Assembly: GCF_964340395.1 (NCBI RefSeq)
Contig: NC_135562.1
Coordinates: 5,361,134-5,425,133, forward strand
Length of the DNA: 64,000 nucleotides
Direction of reading: 5' to 3'
DNA from: Glandiceps talaboti
Lineage: Eukaryota > Hemichordata > Enteropneusta > Spengelidae
Under the pieces are notes generated by a model. The model ran no database searches. It had not been told where the DNA came from and saw nothing but the letters and a program-made list of their open reading frames with translations. Positions 12,892 to 27,700 of this stretch are shown in pieces (the first letter of the stretch is position 1; every line of letters starts with the position of its first letter). Position numbers and translations under genes: made by a program.

Positions 12892-13095
12892 AATTTGCAA
12901 TGGTGGCACTCTACTTTCTGTCTATGTGTACCTTGGGGTATACATGGTATAGGTTACTTGGTTAATCATAGAGCACTGCTGCTTTCCTCGATGTCTGAAC
13001 AATACGAAAACATCCCTGATTTACACTTCTACAGAATACCAAGGAACAAAGCTCTTAAGAAATGGTACTATGGGGTGATGATACCCCCAATTTGA
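12892..13095 (+). pseudogene. THAP-domain-like remnant
   Basis: A plus-strand open stretch reads WWHSTFCLCVPWG near 12901-12940 and then NIPDLHFYRIPRNKALKKWY near 13009-13068, before a stop at 13093-13095. THAP domains start with a C-x(2-4)-C zinc pair and carry an FxRxPK...R..W motif. The FYRIPRNKALKKW segment fits well, and CLCVP could be a damaged CCVP. The distal C-x2-H pair is missing and there is no ATG start. THAP domains occur in P-element-like transposases and in host genes, and many invertebrate genomes carry decayed copies. I read this as a broken transposon-derived fragment. It could be a single exon of a host gene, or chance similarity. Confidence 0.4.
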
Positions 13096-13610
13096 GTGAG
13101 GGCACTGTATTCTCAATTTCCTGTTTGGTGTCTGGAATTGGCCTACTCCATAAACTTGATCAAGACTACTGGTAAAGCCAGCAAAGAGATAGTTTGACAT
13201 TGCCTGTTGACCTGAACAGGCAAAACATTACTTGCAAATAGTGATTACGAACTCATGGTAGTGGTACAAATGTACAAGAACTAGTTATTACTAATTACTT
13301 TACCAACCTGATGAATGTAACACACAAATGTCTAAGTTTATGGGCACCTGGTAGGATGTGATTATTTGCTATGACTGACTAATTCAGTATACTTCAAGTG
13401 ATAAAAGTGGGTGCAAGCACCATCGTACCACCTCAGTCCACAGAGCTTACCAAGTTGTATAAATATGCTGTAAAGGTTAACATATAGTATTACTACACCT
13501 TACTTATCAACACTATCATTATATTGATTGCATGGAAGTGTGAACAGTCAACAGAAATTTGAACACGTTGCAGAAGTCATATTTCTGATGATGAACAACA
13601 GACAGAAATG

Positions 13611-13651
<41 letters not shown>

Positions 13652-15340
13652 TAATACAGCTTCTTTATCCAAGCTGTTATCACATCAGTCTCCTGAGATT
13701 TGTTTCCTAATCTTGTACTATCTTGTTGCTTTATCACAATTTATCAAGTCACAAATGTCAGCCATAAAATAACCGGAAGACATAAATCATAACATCATGT
13801 TTAATAGCAACCTTGGAGACAAAATATGATTAACCTCAACTTCATTGCACATATCCCGAACAAATTCACAAAATAAAAATTTAAGGATTTATTTGTGAAA
13901 TTTCATCATTTTTCTCAAAAATTCTTTCATTTATGATAAATTTTACATTATTCATCAGATTTCAATCTAAAATCAAACAGAATTGTTGCAAAAAATAACA
14001 AAAATACACGAATTTTCACCACAGTTTTTTTTGGCGGGAAATCGATGGTAATCTATAGGGTTAAGTATATCATAACAATACACTGACCTGTCTACTCTCA
14101 CAAAGAGATTGGTTTGTCTGTAATAAGTACACTTACCCTGCAATACTGTCTCCATAATGACTTTTTATTATATTGGATTTCTAGTTTTTTGTATTTTAAT
14201 GAAAATTGCTACTTTTCTGCATGGCTTTAGGGAATAAATCATACAGATCTCTTTATTTCATGGCAACCTTTCTACTCAAGGTATATTTCTTGTATTGATT
14301 CATAAAATCTGAAAGGAAATTAGCTATAAACTACAATATACTATATTTCTTAAGGTAATTTCACTTGTAATATCGTGTGTTTACAAGCCTGTATTATGGA
14401 GCTATTGTGAAGTATATCGACTGTGTAACTAATGTATGCGCCATGTAAAGAACTCTCACATTTTACTTTTATTTTTGAATTTTCTAAAATTCCTTTTTCT
14501 TTCTTTTTTCATGGGGGAGGTATTATGTTATTTTATGCACATGTAAATAATGTTTGCAATACAGAAATCTCATCTTTTCCTTCAAGTATTTAGAAATTAC
14601 AACAATTTTAGGATTTTTTATAGAAAATTTGTATTTTTTTAACCTTTTTAGGAAATAAGGGTATTTTAAGATAGATTTGTATAAAAATGTTTGCTAAACT
14701 GTATAATTAGGGATCTGGTTGGACAGGGTTATAAAGTGAATGTAATATTAATCTGTCAGCCAGCACCCACATAAGGGAAAGAGGAAATTGACTTGACTGA
14801 ACAACACAACATATCTAAGTAAAATTACACCATAAAATTGTTTTTAATCAAAATGTAATTTGAGTTTGAATAAAAGGACAAGTCCAAGTCTGGTTAAAAC
14901 TTCTACTTTATTTATGTATTTGAATGTAATATTCAACATAAATACCATAAGTATCAGGATATAGGACTGCCCTAAGTAACAATGTCTATCACTTTGTGTT
15001 GCCATGGTAATCAGAGGAAAGGTTACATAGCTATGATTTATATACTTTGCATGATGACTTCATGCTAATCACAATAATTACAACTAATTAATTCTGGATT
15101 CATACTATAAATATTTTGTTAATTAAGTTTAACAATGATAGAATTGTGTATCTTATCTTATAAGTTATAGTTTCAAGTTTATACATGTAAAGATTACCTT
15201 ATTAACTTCAATTGTGTTTGGATTATTTTGTATACAGGTCATTTGGTACAAATCTGTCACATGTATCTTTGTTACTTTGCTGCATTCAACTTCTATGTAT
15301 GTAACATCCCAAGCATTCCTACCACCACTGCCCCCATCCC
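13096..15340. other. No gene recognised
   Basis: Contains the TCA microsatellite, a lone minus-strand donor-like GTATTGCAGG|GTAAGT near 14132, and an X-box-like GTTGCCATGGTAAT at 14998-15011. No exon can be built. Confidence 0.4.
13611..13651 (+). repeat. (TCA)n microsatellite
   Basis: About 13 TCA triplets; gives a poly-His frame only by translation of the repeat. Confidence 0.95.
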
Positions 15341-15421
15341 CACCTTCACCCAACCAACCAACCAGCAAGCCAGCCATCCAGCAAGCCAACCAACCAACCA
15401 ACCAACCAACCGACTGACGGA
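15341..15421 (+). repeat. (CCAA)n / CCAGCAAG-rich low-complexity tract
   Basis: CCAACCAACCAA mixed with CCAGCAAGCCAGC units; low complexity, non-coding. Confidence 0.85.
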
Positions 15422-15990
15422 CCAATAGCCCAACCATTGCTTTCATTGCCTACTAGTGGCGAAACAACCGTTTTCCCCAAAATCCTCTAGCAACCTCCCC
15501 CCCCCCCCCACAGATTAATGGTATACCCATAACTCAAAAATAACACTCATGAGAAATTCTGATTAAAAAGTACACATATTTTTTTAACAAAAGATTTCAC
15601 AAGCATGGAAGTCTAAACATAAATTGATGTATATGTGTGTGTGTGTATGTGGATTAACACTTTGATAATACCTAACTGACCAAATAAACCACTCACCTGA
15701 GATTAGCTTTTATCCCTGTGTGAATAAAGTCTTACAAGATTACAACAATCACAACTATAACAATACTATTTGTATAATCTTTAGTCAAATGTTGTAGATA
15801 GGTGTACTTGAACTAGTATTACTAACACAGAGGATTTTACATTCACCACAGTCACTTGTAAATCAATGTATTAAAATATACACATAGAAAATAGCTTATG
15901 TGGTGTTTTGACCACAAATACAACAGCTTGCCTGAAAGTACGTACTAGGGTTTTAATCATAGTTATGGTATACCAGCTGGTCACTCACAG

Positions 15991-16398
15991 ATGATTACAC
16001 AAGCTTAATAAATTACTTGGTTCATTTTAAAAAGAAACCCCCTCCCCGTCCTCCTACGAATGTTCACAAGTGCGACATCGACACGTTTATATATGATGTA
16101 AACCATGATGAAAATTCTAGTGGTCACACCACTATGATGCAATGTGAAAATATGATGATAAACACATTAAAATACTATTATTACTAATGGAAACCCAGCA
16201 CTGTACATGTACATGTACATCACATTAACAATAAATTTTAATAAACTTATCAACATCTCAGTAGTAAATACAGAAACTGTTAAATTAGGTTAGAAGTGTG
16301 AAAATAAAGTTCAGCAATAGCATTGATTCTAGACCCAATCACCCGAAAACGAACAAAGTTTGTTTAATATTGAGCCTCTGTGACATTATGCAATTGTC
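15991..16398. mobile_element. Element B, uninterrupted copy in inverse orientation
   Basis: Reverse complement of the 9659-10014 copy, sharing the block CATCATGGTTTACATCATAT, the TTTACTACTGAGATGTTAAT block and both ends (ACACAAGCTTAATAA at left, ATTGAGCCTCTGTGACAT at right). It contains (GTACAT)n at 16203-16220. Non-coding. Confidence 0.65.
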
Positions 16399-18622
16399 AC
16401 TTACTTTATAGGAAACATTGCTGCCAGTAGTAATTAGCCACTGCCTAAGGGCTACTTATGTGTATGTTATGAATGACAAACTAAATACAAGCCACTTACT
16501 ACCACTTACAGGAACAATGAAATATCGATATATTGATTATATTATTATGATTTACATCATATTTCTGTTTACAGGTGCCTGTGGTTTTATGGACCAACTT
16601 TTTCCATGATTCTGCCAGACAGCTGTTTCTCATGCCTACATTTTAGTTGTAATCTGTAACTGGGTGTAATTGTAATATTTTGATTTATAGTAGAATTTAT
16701 AGAAATCTTATTCTTAAACGCTACATGGTCAATTCTACTAATAGTATCAACGATGTAGAAAACAGCCAGAAGGCAGAAAAAAATAACTGTGTGTCAGCGA
16801 AAAATTTCCAGCTTAGTAAGTTCTAAAAGAAGATGGAAAAATTTCTGAAAGATCAATAATTCTATCGAAATATTTAAACTTTTTGTTTTTCACTTGTTGA
16901 AACCTACAAATAATCGTAATTTGATGGCGTAAAAAGTGTCCTGCAAGAATGAATTTATGTTGAATTTCCTTGCCTCTATTGTAAAACCTTCCTTTATAGT
17001 TAGTAACCATGGAATTACAACATTTTGCAAAAATATTGACAGCAGAGGCCACTTCATATCAGGGCCCTGAGAATTTATAAAGTTTACACCATGAGGGGAG
17101 GGGGGGGGGGGCACAAACCAGGCAAATTTTTAAGCCGGTCACCGCATGTTTCACATACCAAATTCCACATATAAAAAAAATATATTTTTTCTGTCACTAC
17201 CATTTTCTACATCTCTGAGTATGTGCTCTACTTGAGAATTATTCACAGAGAACTCAGGAAGACCTCGACCATGATCACTTCAAGAATGTCTGGAAGACAC
17301 ACAATACAACAATGTCTGGAAGGCACACAATAGGTGTCAGTTACTCTCTCCTGGAGGTAAAGGTTTTCACATTCAATTACAAAGTGAAAAGACACAATAT
17401 ATGTACAGAATCTCAGCTTTCTGTTTTGATACATGTGTCCAAGTATGTAATTTTAGTTACAAAATAAAATGATACCGTGTGAACTGGAGTTACACTTTCA
17501 TTTTAACCCCCTATTATGTAGAGAGGCCATAAAACTGTTCTTACCAACATGAACTAGAATACAAGTCTCTGTACTTCCTACATGCACCAAGTATTATTAA
17601 TCCAATTTAATTTATTTACTTTTCCTGTTTGTAACAATTTCTGTTAGAGTTTGCTTGTTTTGCTGGTTGTATCATTAGTAGAACTCGCAACCTTTCATAC
17701 TGATGACTTCACACTAGTGTCCCAGAGTAGCATTTTTACCTTCTTGAAAAGCTTGCTCAGGTATGAAACTAGTTGAAAATTCACGCCGCATTTTTACAAA
17801 CAAAATTCACTGAGAAAAAATTGAACTTAAAGTTTTCTATATATTTCATTTTTGCTAAATTGTGAACAAAGAGGATATGAATTTTGCAAGACTTTTTTAC
17901 ATTAGCATTGTTTAAACTAACAAAAACAAGACGACAATAAAATACGGAAACTGCTCCAAGTACAGAAATAATTATTCTTTATTATGATATTTCAATATCA
18001 GACAGCGCATACTTTAATGTTTCGAAATCAGCAGTAAAGTTTGAAAATTGCTCCAAGCAAGAAAATAAGTATTCATTTTCAACAGCAGACAGTATGTTTT
18101 GTTATCAAAGAGACACGGCAATAAAATCGAAAACAGCTTCAAGCAAAATGATAGTACGATATTTTAGAATCATGGCAGTGCATGTTTTCTGTACAGTACT
18201 TCTTTTCAATGGTCTACCCAGCACACAAAAACACAGGAAATCAGATGAGTGCATGTTTACCTTTTTGGGGATAACATGCTTTGATTGAACAACCTTGGGT
18301 ATAGTATAATGGAGTGCCTATATTGCGGTATACAACTTGTACCCCTGGTAGATAAATATTGCAACACTGGTATGAAAATATTGACAGAGATTATGAAGTG
18401 ATAGAACAAGAAACTCTTTCATAATAACTATTTAGTATGTATGATATGTTCTATATTGATGCATTCAAAATGTAACTTGTCTGTCTGTATGTCTCTTAAA
18501 TTTATGTGTCTATCTACACTGTTTGTATCTGGCTGTACATCCACCCATCCATCTCACCTCCTAGTAGTAGTACTCCCTCCTTTCCCCTCTCTGTTTACCA
18601 CCCCTCTCTGTTCTTTAAATTT
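16399..18622. other. No gene recognised
   Basis: AT-rich. AATGTCTGGAAGRCACACAA is repeated at about 17284 and 17312, and there is a G run at 17098-17111. Confidence 0.5.
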
Positions 18623-20204
<1,582 letters not shown>

Positions 20205-20299
20205 TTCTTCCGATACAACACACGTCCAAACATCGCTATCGATGATGGAACATCCAACCCCTCAATGCGAACTTCGTTTGCTTATTGTATCGGAAGAAA
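20205..20299. repeat. Perfect inverted repeat TTCTTCCGATACAA
   Basis: TTCTTCCGATACAA at about 20206 and TTGTATCGGAAGAA at about 20286, with a loop of about 67 bp. Either a MITE remnant or a structured transcript; no coding call. Confidence 0.6.
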
Positions 20300-20997
20300 G
20301 CCAGAACGTCGAGCAGCAAGACTAATGACTCCCATGATCTTGCAGTGTACATTAGGGGGCCTTCCAGTACTTACAACTATCTAGTTTACAGGGTGATTAT
20401 ATCTACATACCCCTATCACCCACTTGTGTCTAACACATTGAACAACAAGTTAGTGTCTACCTTAGTTTGCAGAAAGGTTGGTTTCCGCAGTAGTATATCA
20501 CAACAAATGATTCCAGACATTTTCACTCTTTGCTGTACAATGCAAATATTGAAATGATAACTATGGCATGGTTGAAATTAAAAGTGTCCAGTACTTTCTA
20601 TTTTTTCAAGTATCATGTAATCAACTGTGTATGGTGTTGCTAGTGATCAAACGTTCAATTCTCTTGCAAACCATTGTTTACATGTCTGTGATGGGTAACT
20701 TGAAATAATGAGACCACACAAGTGTTAAAAGTACTGGTTAAGGTTGCACATAATTCACGTTTGAGAGTCTTGTTCATTGAGTCATGAAGCGAAAAAAAAC
20801 AAAGTACTGTACTTAAAATTGAGCCAAAATCTCTCAATTCCTAACTCTATCAAATCTTCTAAGTGACACTACCCCAAATTCTCTATGCAAAAGATTTGGC
20901 TATCTCGATATATACTGGCTTGACTCAACAATTACATGTACTTTAGCCCATGGGCTACACATTCTCATGTCTGATGTACATAGCCCTCTCAAACTAT

Positions 20998-21079
20998 TAA
21001 GTGACAAGATTTGAATCATAAATGTGCCTTAGTCAACCTAGCTGTATAATTGGGGACCTGGTAGGATAGAGGTTGCTAC
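20998..21079 (+). mobile_element. SINE, copy 2 (partial core)
   Basis: Only the GATTTGAATCA ... TTGGGGACCTGGTAGGATAG part of the SINE is present. It lies directly upstream of a longer copy in the same orientation, giving a partial tandem array. Confidence 0.65.
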
Positions 21080-21111
21080 CTGGTGTACACACATCTCTTG
21101 TGTTTAAATGA

Positions 21112-21372
21112 CTAAAGTCCTTTCAAGAGCAAGATTTGAAACACAACTGTGTCTCAGTCAATCCAGCTGTACAATTGGGGACCTGGTAGGATAGAGGTGG
21201 CAATGTGAATGCTTTAATCCTATGTGCTTGCAGAGGCTGCAATAATTCGCACGCTCCCAAGAGAGTTGAAATATTATGACCCGTTGTGCTGCTGTAGATC
21301 GGTGCCAGAGTAATGATTGTTAGCAGTGTGGGAAAGCACTATATAAAAGCTAACATTATTATTATTATTAAC
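21112..21372 (+). mobile_element. SINE, copy 3 with ATT tail
   Basis: It shares GGGGACCTGGTAGGATAGAG and TGTGCTTGCAGAGGCTGCAA with copy 1. It ends with the typical GGGAAAGCACTATATAAAAG and an (ATT)n tail at 21354-21371, the expected 3' end of this SINE class. Confidence 0.75.
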
Positions 21373-21774
21373 CTCCCATCTCCAAATGGTCATTTTCTAA
21401 GCTACCTACACCAATTTGAGACATTACCTTACAAAGTCTCATATTCCTTTACATAGCCGTCTCCATTACTTTTACACATAACGTCATTCAATACAGTCTA
21501 TCGCTAATGGCAACAAAATGGCTGTCGATCATTGCAACCAAATTGCTGCTATTATGCTGCGTTATTCTCCGTCAATAACATGCACATACACATTTAGTGA
21601 GTTACTCATTCTCTGTTGTATTACAAGGAAAACCTGTCTACTTGTTTTCGTTATGATTACAGACATTTATGGTTGAGTTATTGTGAAGAGGAAGAAACAT
21701 TTCTGCTTCTATTCACACACAGCCCAATTTATATTCTTGTCAAGTCTTATGCGACATATCTTACAACTTGAGCT

Positions 21775-22035
21775 GGGCCGTTGGGCAGAGCTGTTGGGCT
21801 GTCAGGCTAAGCCATTGGGCTGGGCCGTTGGGCTTTAGGCCCTTGGGCTGGGCCGTTGGGCTGAACACTTAGGCTGGGCCATTGGGCTGAGCTCTTGGGC
21901 TGGGAGGTTGGGCTGAGCTCTTGGGCTGGGAGGTTGGGCTGAGCTGTCGGGCTGGGCAATTTGGGCTGAGATCTTAGGCTGGGCAGTTGGGCTAAACTAT
22001 TGGGCTGGGCTCTTGAGTTAGCTGGGCTCTTGGAA
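21775..22035. repeat. GGGCTGGGC minisatellite
   Basis: A variable unit of about 11-24 bp built from GGGCTGGGCCGTT and GGGCTGAGCTCTT, more than ten copies. It is strikingly GC-rich for this window. Reverse translation gives only AQPN/SPTSQ low complexity. Confidence 0.9.
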
Positions 22036-22901
22036 AGTGAAATTACAAAAATTTGCAAATAAAATAAACCTTACACTGTGGGAAGTCTTGTTTCCTTGTA
22101 AAGGTAGTGTCTCAAATTATTGTACTAGGCTGAGGAAATTGAAAACAGAATTAAATTTTATAATTTTTTTATCCACAAGTTGGAAACATTTACCTATGAT
22201 CTTTGTAATGCAGACTTTATCAATTATTTAATTCAAAATGCAGAAAAATTGTACATTTTATAGTTTATCCTGCAATCAACTTTGTGAGAAATTCTTCTTT
22301 AATTCCTTGAAATATTACAATACTGAACTCCGCATCTCCTCTATCTACTTCAACTTTTAGGAAAGCGAGCGAGTAAAAATGACATTTAAATTACTCAATA
22401 TTCATATAAAACACACAAAACCAGTATACCTTTCAACTATTTGCCTCATCAATATGCATGAGGTCAAAGGCCTACACTTTCTCTCAAAAGATGGCAGCAG
22501 TTTTCTATCCATCTTTGAACCTCTTGTCAAAATAAAGTGTCTTGAGCATCAAATTGGGAATACTACCTGTCACAGGAGTTTTAAATTTCAATGTATTCAT
22601 GACTCAAACAATATGAAAGAGTTTTGACAGCTTTGTCATTTGCCTAACTCATTACATACTGTTATAAAGATGAGTTTGTAAATAGAGCAAAGCTGAAGAC
22701 ATAAATCATAAACTGTTATTATAGCAGCTAAAATAATATGACAAGTTATAAGACTAATCTTAGCAAACATTAAAATCACTTCCTTTTGCCAGAAATATCA
22801 CTTTGTTTACCATCACTCAACTCTCACAAATCAAATACATCCCATTCTGATCCATCAATATATCTCCAATTTTACAAATCTAGAGGCTATCCATGATTTT
22901 G

Positions 22902-22902
22902 A

Positions 22903-22993
<91 letters not shown>
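22902..22993 (+). repeat. (CT)n microsatellite
   Basis: About 92 bp of CT with one TTT interruption at its left. Confidence 0.97.
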
Positions 22994-22995
<2 letters not shown>

Positions 22996-23424
22996 ATTAT
23001 GTCTAGTCAAATAGATGTATGTTGTACAACATTGTGTGCTAAATTTCAAATTGTCACTAGTCTAGTCCCTATACAGAATCGTTACCGTTTACACCTCCAC
23101 TCACAGTATTGTCAAAGTCATTACTCTAAATGTACAAGTCCTGAGATGTATGAGATACAATTTAAAATTCATCCACAGCCACAGTCATTAGCATCAATCA
23201 CACAGTCCCCCATAAAGTTAGTTTTTATATTGGGGCAGTTATGTAATGTCCAAATATGGTATATTTGTTAGCTCAGGATGCTACTTATACACTGTTTACA
23301 TCACTACAGCAGTTGGGGTTCACTGATTGGGTGAACAACTTTTTGTGCTGATTGAGGGACTTTGACCATCCATGGTTTAGACACCACATTGGTATTTTAA
23401 CTATATTGCCACAAACAGCTGATT

Positions 23425-23685
23425 TCAATTGGTCAAACATTTGAAAGAGATATCAAAATGACATCATTTTAGGATCCAATATGGCCGCCAAATACTGTGG
23501 TTTCACTCTGTGGTAAAATAAAAAAGATTGCAAATTTCCTTGAAAACAAGATGGCGAACCCACAAATTTCTATTATTATATCACGAGGACCGTTTCAAGT
23601 ACAAGCATTCATATGGTAAAAGTTTAGAGTGATTTCAAGAACTTTTGAGGCGAAATTAATCCTTGAGGCTCATTCTTACTTCTAA
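23425..23685 (+). repeat. Repeat E copy 1
   Basis: It aligns with the reverse complement of 62805-63075. Shared blocks include CAATATGGCCGCCAAATAC and CAAGATGGCGAACCCACAAA, the latter with a YY1-like AAGATGGCG core. No coding frame. Confidence 0.65.
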
Positions 23686-24194
23686 TACGGCTCTTGTTTC
23701 TGTAATCACAGCCATTTACTGTAGAAGACCTACATACTATCACGTTGATTGTACATGTCTACTACCCCCCTCAGTACCAAAGTTGATAGGCCATCAATCT
23801 GAATATAGCCTTAATTGCATCAAGAATGTCATGGTTTGCTGGAAGTCTGCATTTATCACACAGCTATTGCTGTAATCAAAGCAGAGATAGATTTTATTAC
23901 ACTTGCTACTTTGTAGCCACAAGTCTTTTTCTGCACAAGTAATCCAACTAATTGTCTTTTTAAAAAAGTGCCTTGATATAAAATGGTCCTCTGCATCTTT
24001 GCTTTTTCTAGATTTTAATTTGGAAACGTGTTAATATCACAAAAAGGATAAGCGGTTGACATCGTTTTTACTTTTGTGTGTCTTTAAAAGGAAAAGCATC
24101 ATTTTTTATTTGCATTTTTCATAATTAATGTATGGAAAGCTGTCTAAATTTTACAAGATTTCCCACTCTATGTTCACTATTCTGCATTTAAAAA

Positions 24195-24700
24195 GCTTTA
24201 CAAAAACAGTATTATACCATATCGGAAACCCAAGTTGTACACGTTTGAACAGAAAATACAAAATTCATTTTTTGGTTGTTCTACATCATGACAATGCATG
24301 TCTGTATTGTTGTTCTAAAATCAAAATGCTCATAACTCGCAATTTTAAGTATTTTTTTCTTAAATCAAGCCAAAAAATTTCCTTCTTGAAAATATGTGTG
24401 GCATAGGAATTTTGTGATAATTATTCTTGTGCTCAGAGCAACAAGGCCCTTATGTCACTAGTATTTTCCTCTCCTGAACCCACATAAATATTCTGTTGAA
24501 ATATAAAGTACTGGACCACCTACAAGCCAAATTGGACGGGTTGAAACAAAATATATGGAATCTATACCCTTGTTGTTCTATATCTTATGACAACACATGT
24601 CTATGTCAATTGGTTCTGCGAGGCTCAAAATATGAGTTTAAATATTCAGATTGTATCACTGTTATTTTCCCTTTTTTTCTCAATTCAGCTTTGAAAACAC
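24195..24700 (+). repeat. Repeat F, two diverged direct copies
   Basis: About 24200-24390 and 24500-24690 are related: GTTGTTCTACATCATGACAA versus GTTGTTCTATATCTTATGAC, each followed by ATGTCTRT and a CTCAWAAT block. Old direct duplication, period about 300 bp, non-coding. Confidence 0.5.
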
Positions 24701-27700
24701 ACGTGAATGAACTGCATCACTTTGAGTCAAGAAAACCTCATAGGTGAATCATATTTTCATTACCTGAATATAAACAAATATTGGGAAATAACATCAACGT
24801 TTATAGTTTCATCCAATACATACATTAAGAGCAATATTGTTGTAACATAGCTATAACGATTGTATCATACAGTTTAATACTGCAATAAACCTATGGCACA
24901 TACGCCATTGGTTTGATTACTTCTCTCAATTTATAGTTATCCATAAAAGAAATATGAAATCAAAGGCAAGATTTTTTATTGTGTACTTGTTCCACTGTAA
25001 TGCTCACGCACAACATGAACTGTAAATGTATGTACTTTGGGCTATAGCCATTTTTAGCTGAAATAATATTTACGTCAAAATAAATCAGTGTAAAAAGGAA
25101 ATCACTTCAAGTTTCAGTTGCATATTCAGAATGACAATATGTGTATAAAAAAAGATGTGATTCAGCTCTGAACATATTTGTGCTTTATGAATCAGTCAAA
25201 AAATGGCGTCATTGTCACTGGTAAATTTTGAAAAATAACTGGTAATAAAAGAGAGATTTATACAATGTATTTGTATTTCTAGTCAATGATATTTTTGGAA
25301 TGAAAACTTGGTTTAAAACACGTACTGACGTCAGACTTTAATCAACTTATCAAACTGTATTTCTTTGACTATCAAAATTTATTGAAATAAAACATTGCAA
25401 CACCGAGTACCCAACATATTTTTACACTGTATTTTCTTTTTACATTCAAATATTCAAGGGTTAGAATTGTGTGACAATGAATTGCAGAATTGTAGAAATG
25501 AAACAGAATAGCAGCGATAAGTTCTATATATATTCAAGCTATTTCTCACAAGTATACATACAACAAAAAACAAAATTATACGACATCAATTTCCAGACAG
25601 CGAAATGCTAAATACCTTGGGTTACAGACTGGGACAATTTGGTAAAAACAATTATCACCTCAGGCTCTATTATATTGTACATTTGCTGCAAAGCTATCAT
25701 CCAATATTACTTAAATTACACTTCTAGCAAACGAAATTCACTTTCTTAACTCAATTTTAATTGCATTGACCTTTTTGCTAATGGAGAGATGTAATTTGTA
25801 GCTGGGGTGTTTTTGTTGTTGGTTGTTATTCGTATTATATTAGAGAAAAAGGAGAAATTCTTGCATAAAATCATTCTGCAATAACTTTCTTCATTTGGCT
25901 ATTAGGAAAATATGAGTGTTTCAATTTATAAGGAGCCTTGTCAGGACCATTAGTGAAATGCTAGACATGTAAATGAATACTAGCGAAATGCTAGATGGGT
26001 AGGGGAAAGGTAAGAGCTTGCACCATGGCATTATGCTGACCTAAGCCAAGTCTGAAATTGAATGCTGCTGATGAATGAGCACAGGCTACATTGTTTTATT
26101 TGTATTTATGTATAGGATCAGGGAGAGGGGAAGGATGTTTCTAGGGACTTGTTTATGTGTAAATTGCACACAAGTAAACTAGAAAAAAATACTGACTCGA
26201 TAAATCTTATTATGCTGCTGAAATGTGAGAGTGAATGTACAACCACAGCTATTACTGGGCCAACAAGTGATGGTACATGTATTCCATCCCACCTGTCATT
26301 GAAGCATCAAGTCTAAGCCTTGCCTGAGGTAATCACACCCACAAATGTACATGAAAAATAGATTACTTATGTGGAAAACAAAGAATCATCTAAAAACTCT
26401 TAGGAAACTATGGATTTGAATGACACAAAGTTATCTAATCTTCACTCTATTCCACTAATTCTTTTTGTTGAATTTATCCGTTTAATTTTCTAGTGAATCC
26501 TTATTAAATTTTTTAAATTAAATTTTTTCAACTTCAGAAATGCAAATCTATCAGGTTGTTTTCAATATTTATCATTTTAAAGAAACAGAGATGTAAGTAT
26601 CACTTTTAACATTTCAACAATTCACGAAGTCTGTTCTCAAAAAGAATAGAATACATTTTACATCATGTTAATATTGAAGTTAAAAACAGCTTAAATCTTA
26701 TACTAGTTTTGCACCTTGAGCTCTTACAAAAAGTTATTATTAAACATACTTTAGCACCAAAAAATCATTCTTAGTATCTCATTATTTCAAAGTATTTTAA
26801 TTGAAAATACAAATGTTTGAAATTCTAATTAAAATTATAAATTGTTTAGAATATACAGGTTTATGCCACATATCGAACTCCACTGACATCATTTCAAAGC
26901 AAATTCACACATATGTGTTGCTATAGAGACTAATATATTGTCCATACACCTTAAACAAGCATGTGGACTATAACATATTAATTGGAAGCATTATTAACTA
27001 CCGGAAGCCCAACATTAGCACGTTCAACAGTAAATGAAAAGTAATCAAAATTTCCCCTAAATACAAGCAACTTCTCTGTTCAATGAAAATTACATGCAAA
27101 CATAATATTTTGCAGTTTTAAGTTTTGTTTGCCAATATCACAGTCTTCATTCTACATTACATATTACATGCCAGTTTCTTTACATAGAAAACCAGGAAAT
27201 AGGTGGTAGGATGAACGTAATGTATTTAAACATCCAGTGTCTATCCCCATGGCAACCTGACACTGTTGTAACTTGTGACAGCGATGACACTCTATCAACT
27301 TAACAGCAGCAATTATGGATATGTTGACGTAACTTACAAAGTAAAGCTCTCAGCTGAAACAATATGTATGTCCATCAATACAACACAAAGTGAACCGATT
27401 TATGCATCACTGTCTCTGTTGCAGGACTTCACCTCAATTCTTCACATCATTCTGTCACTGTGAAGACTGATTTAACGTGCTCTCTGCTAACATACACATT
27501 TTATCTTCAGTGAAAAACAAAAAATATAGTCATTAACATCTGTGATGCAATGTTTTTTTATGACAGAATATGGTAAAATGCATTTTTGATTTCTTACACT
27601 TGCTTTGAAGACGAAATAGTAGGATTTAGATACTTCATAATGGTTGGATTTTATACAGCATTTGTACTTCATGATGGCTAAATTTTAAACAGAATTTCTA

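Noticed and set aside
13440-13470. 17-nt microexon with GTAAGC donor on the minus strand
   Set aside because: Too short to judge and with no partner exon.
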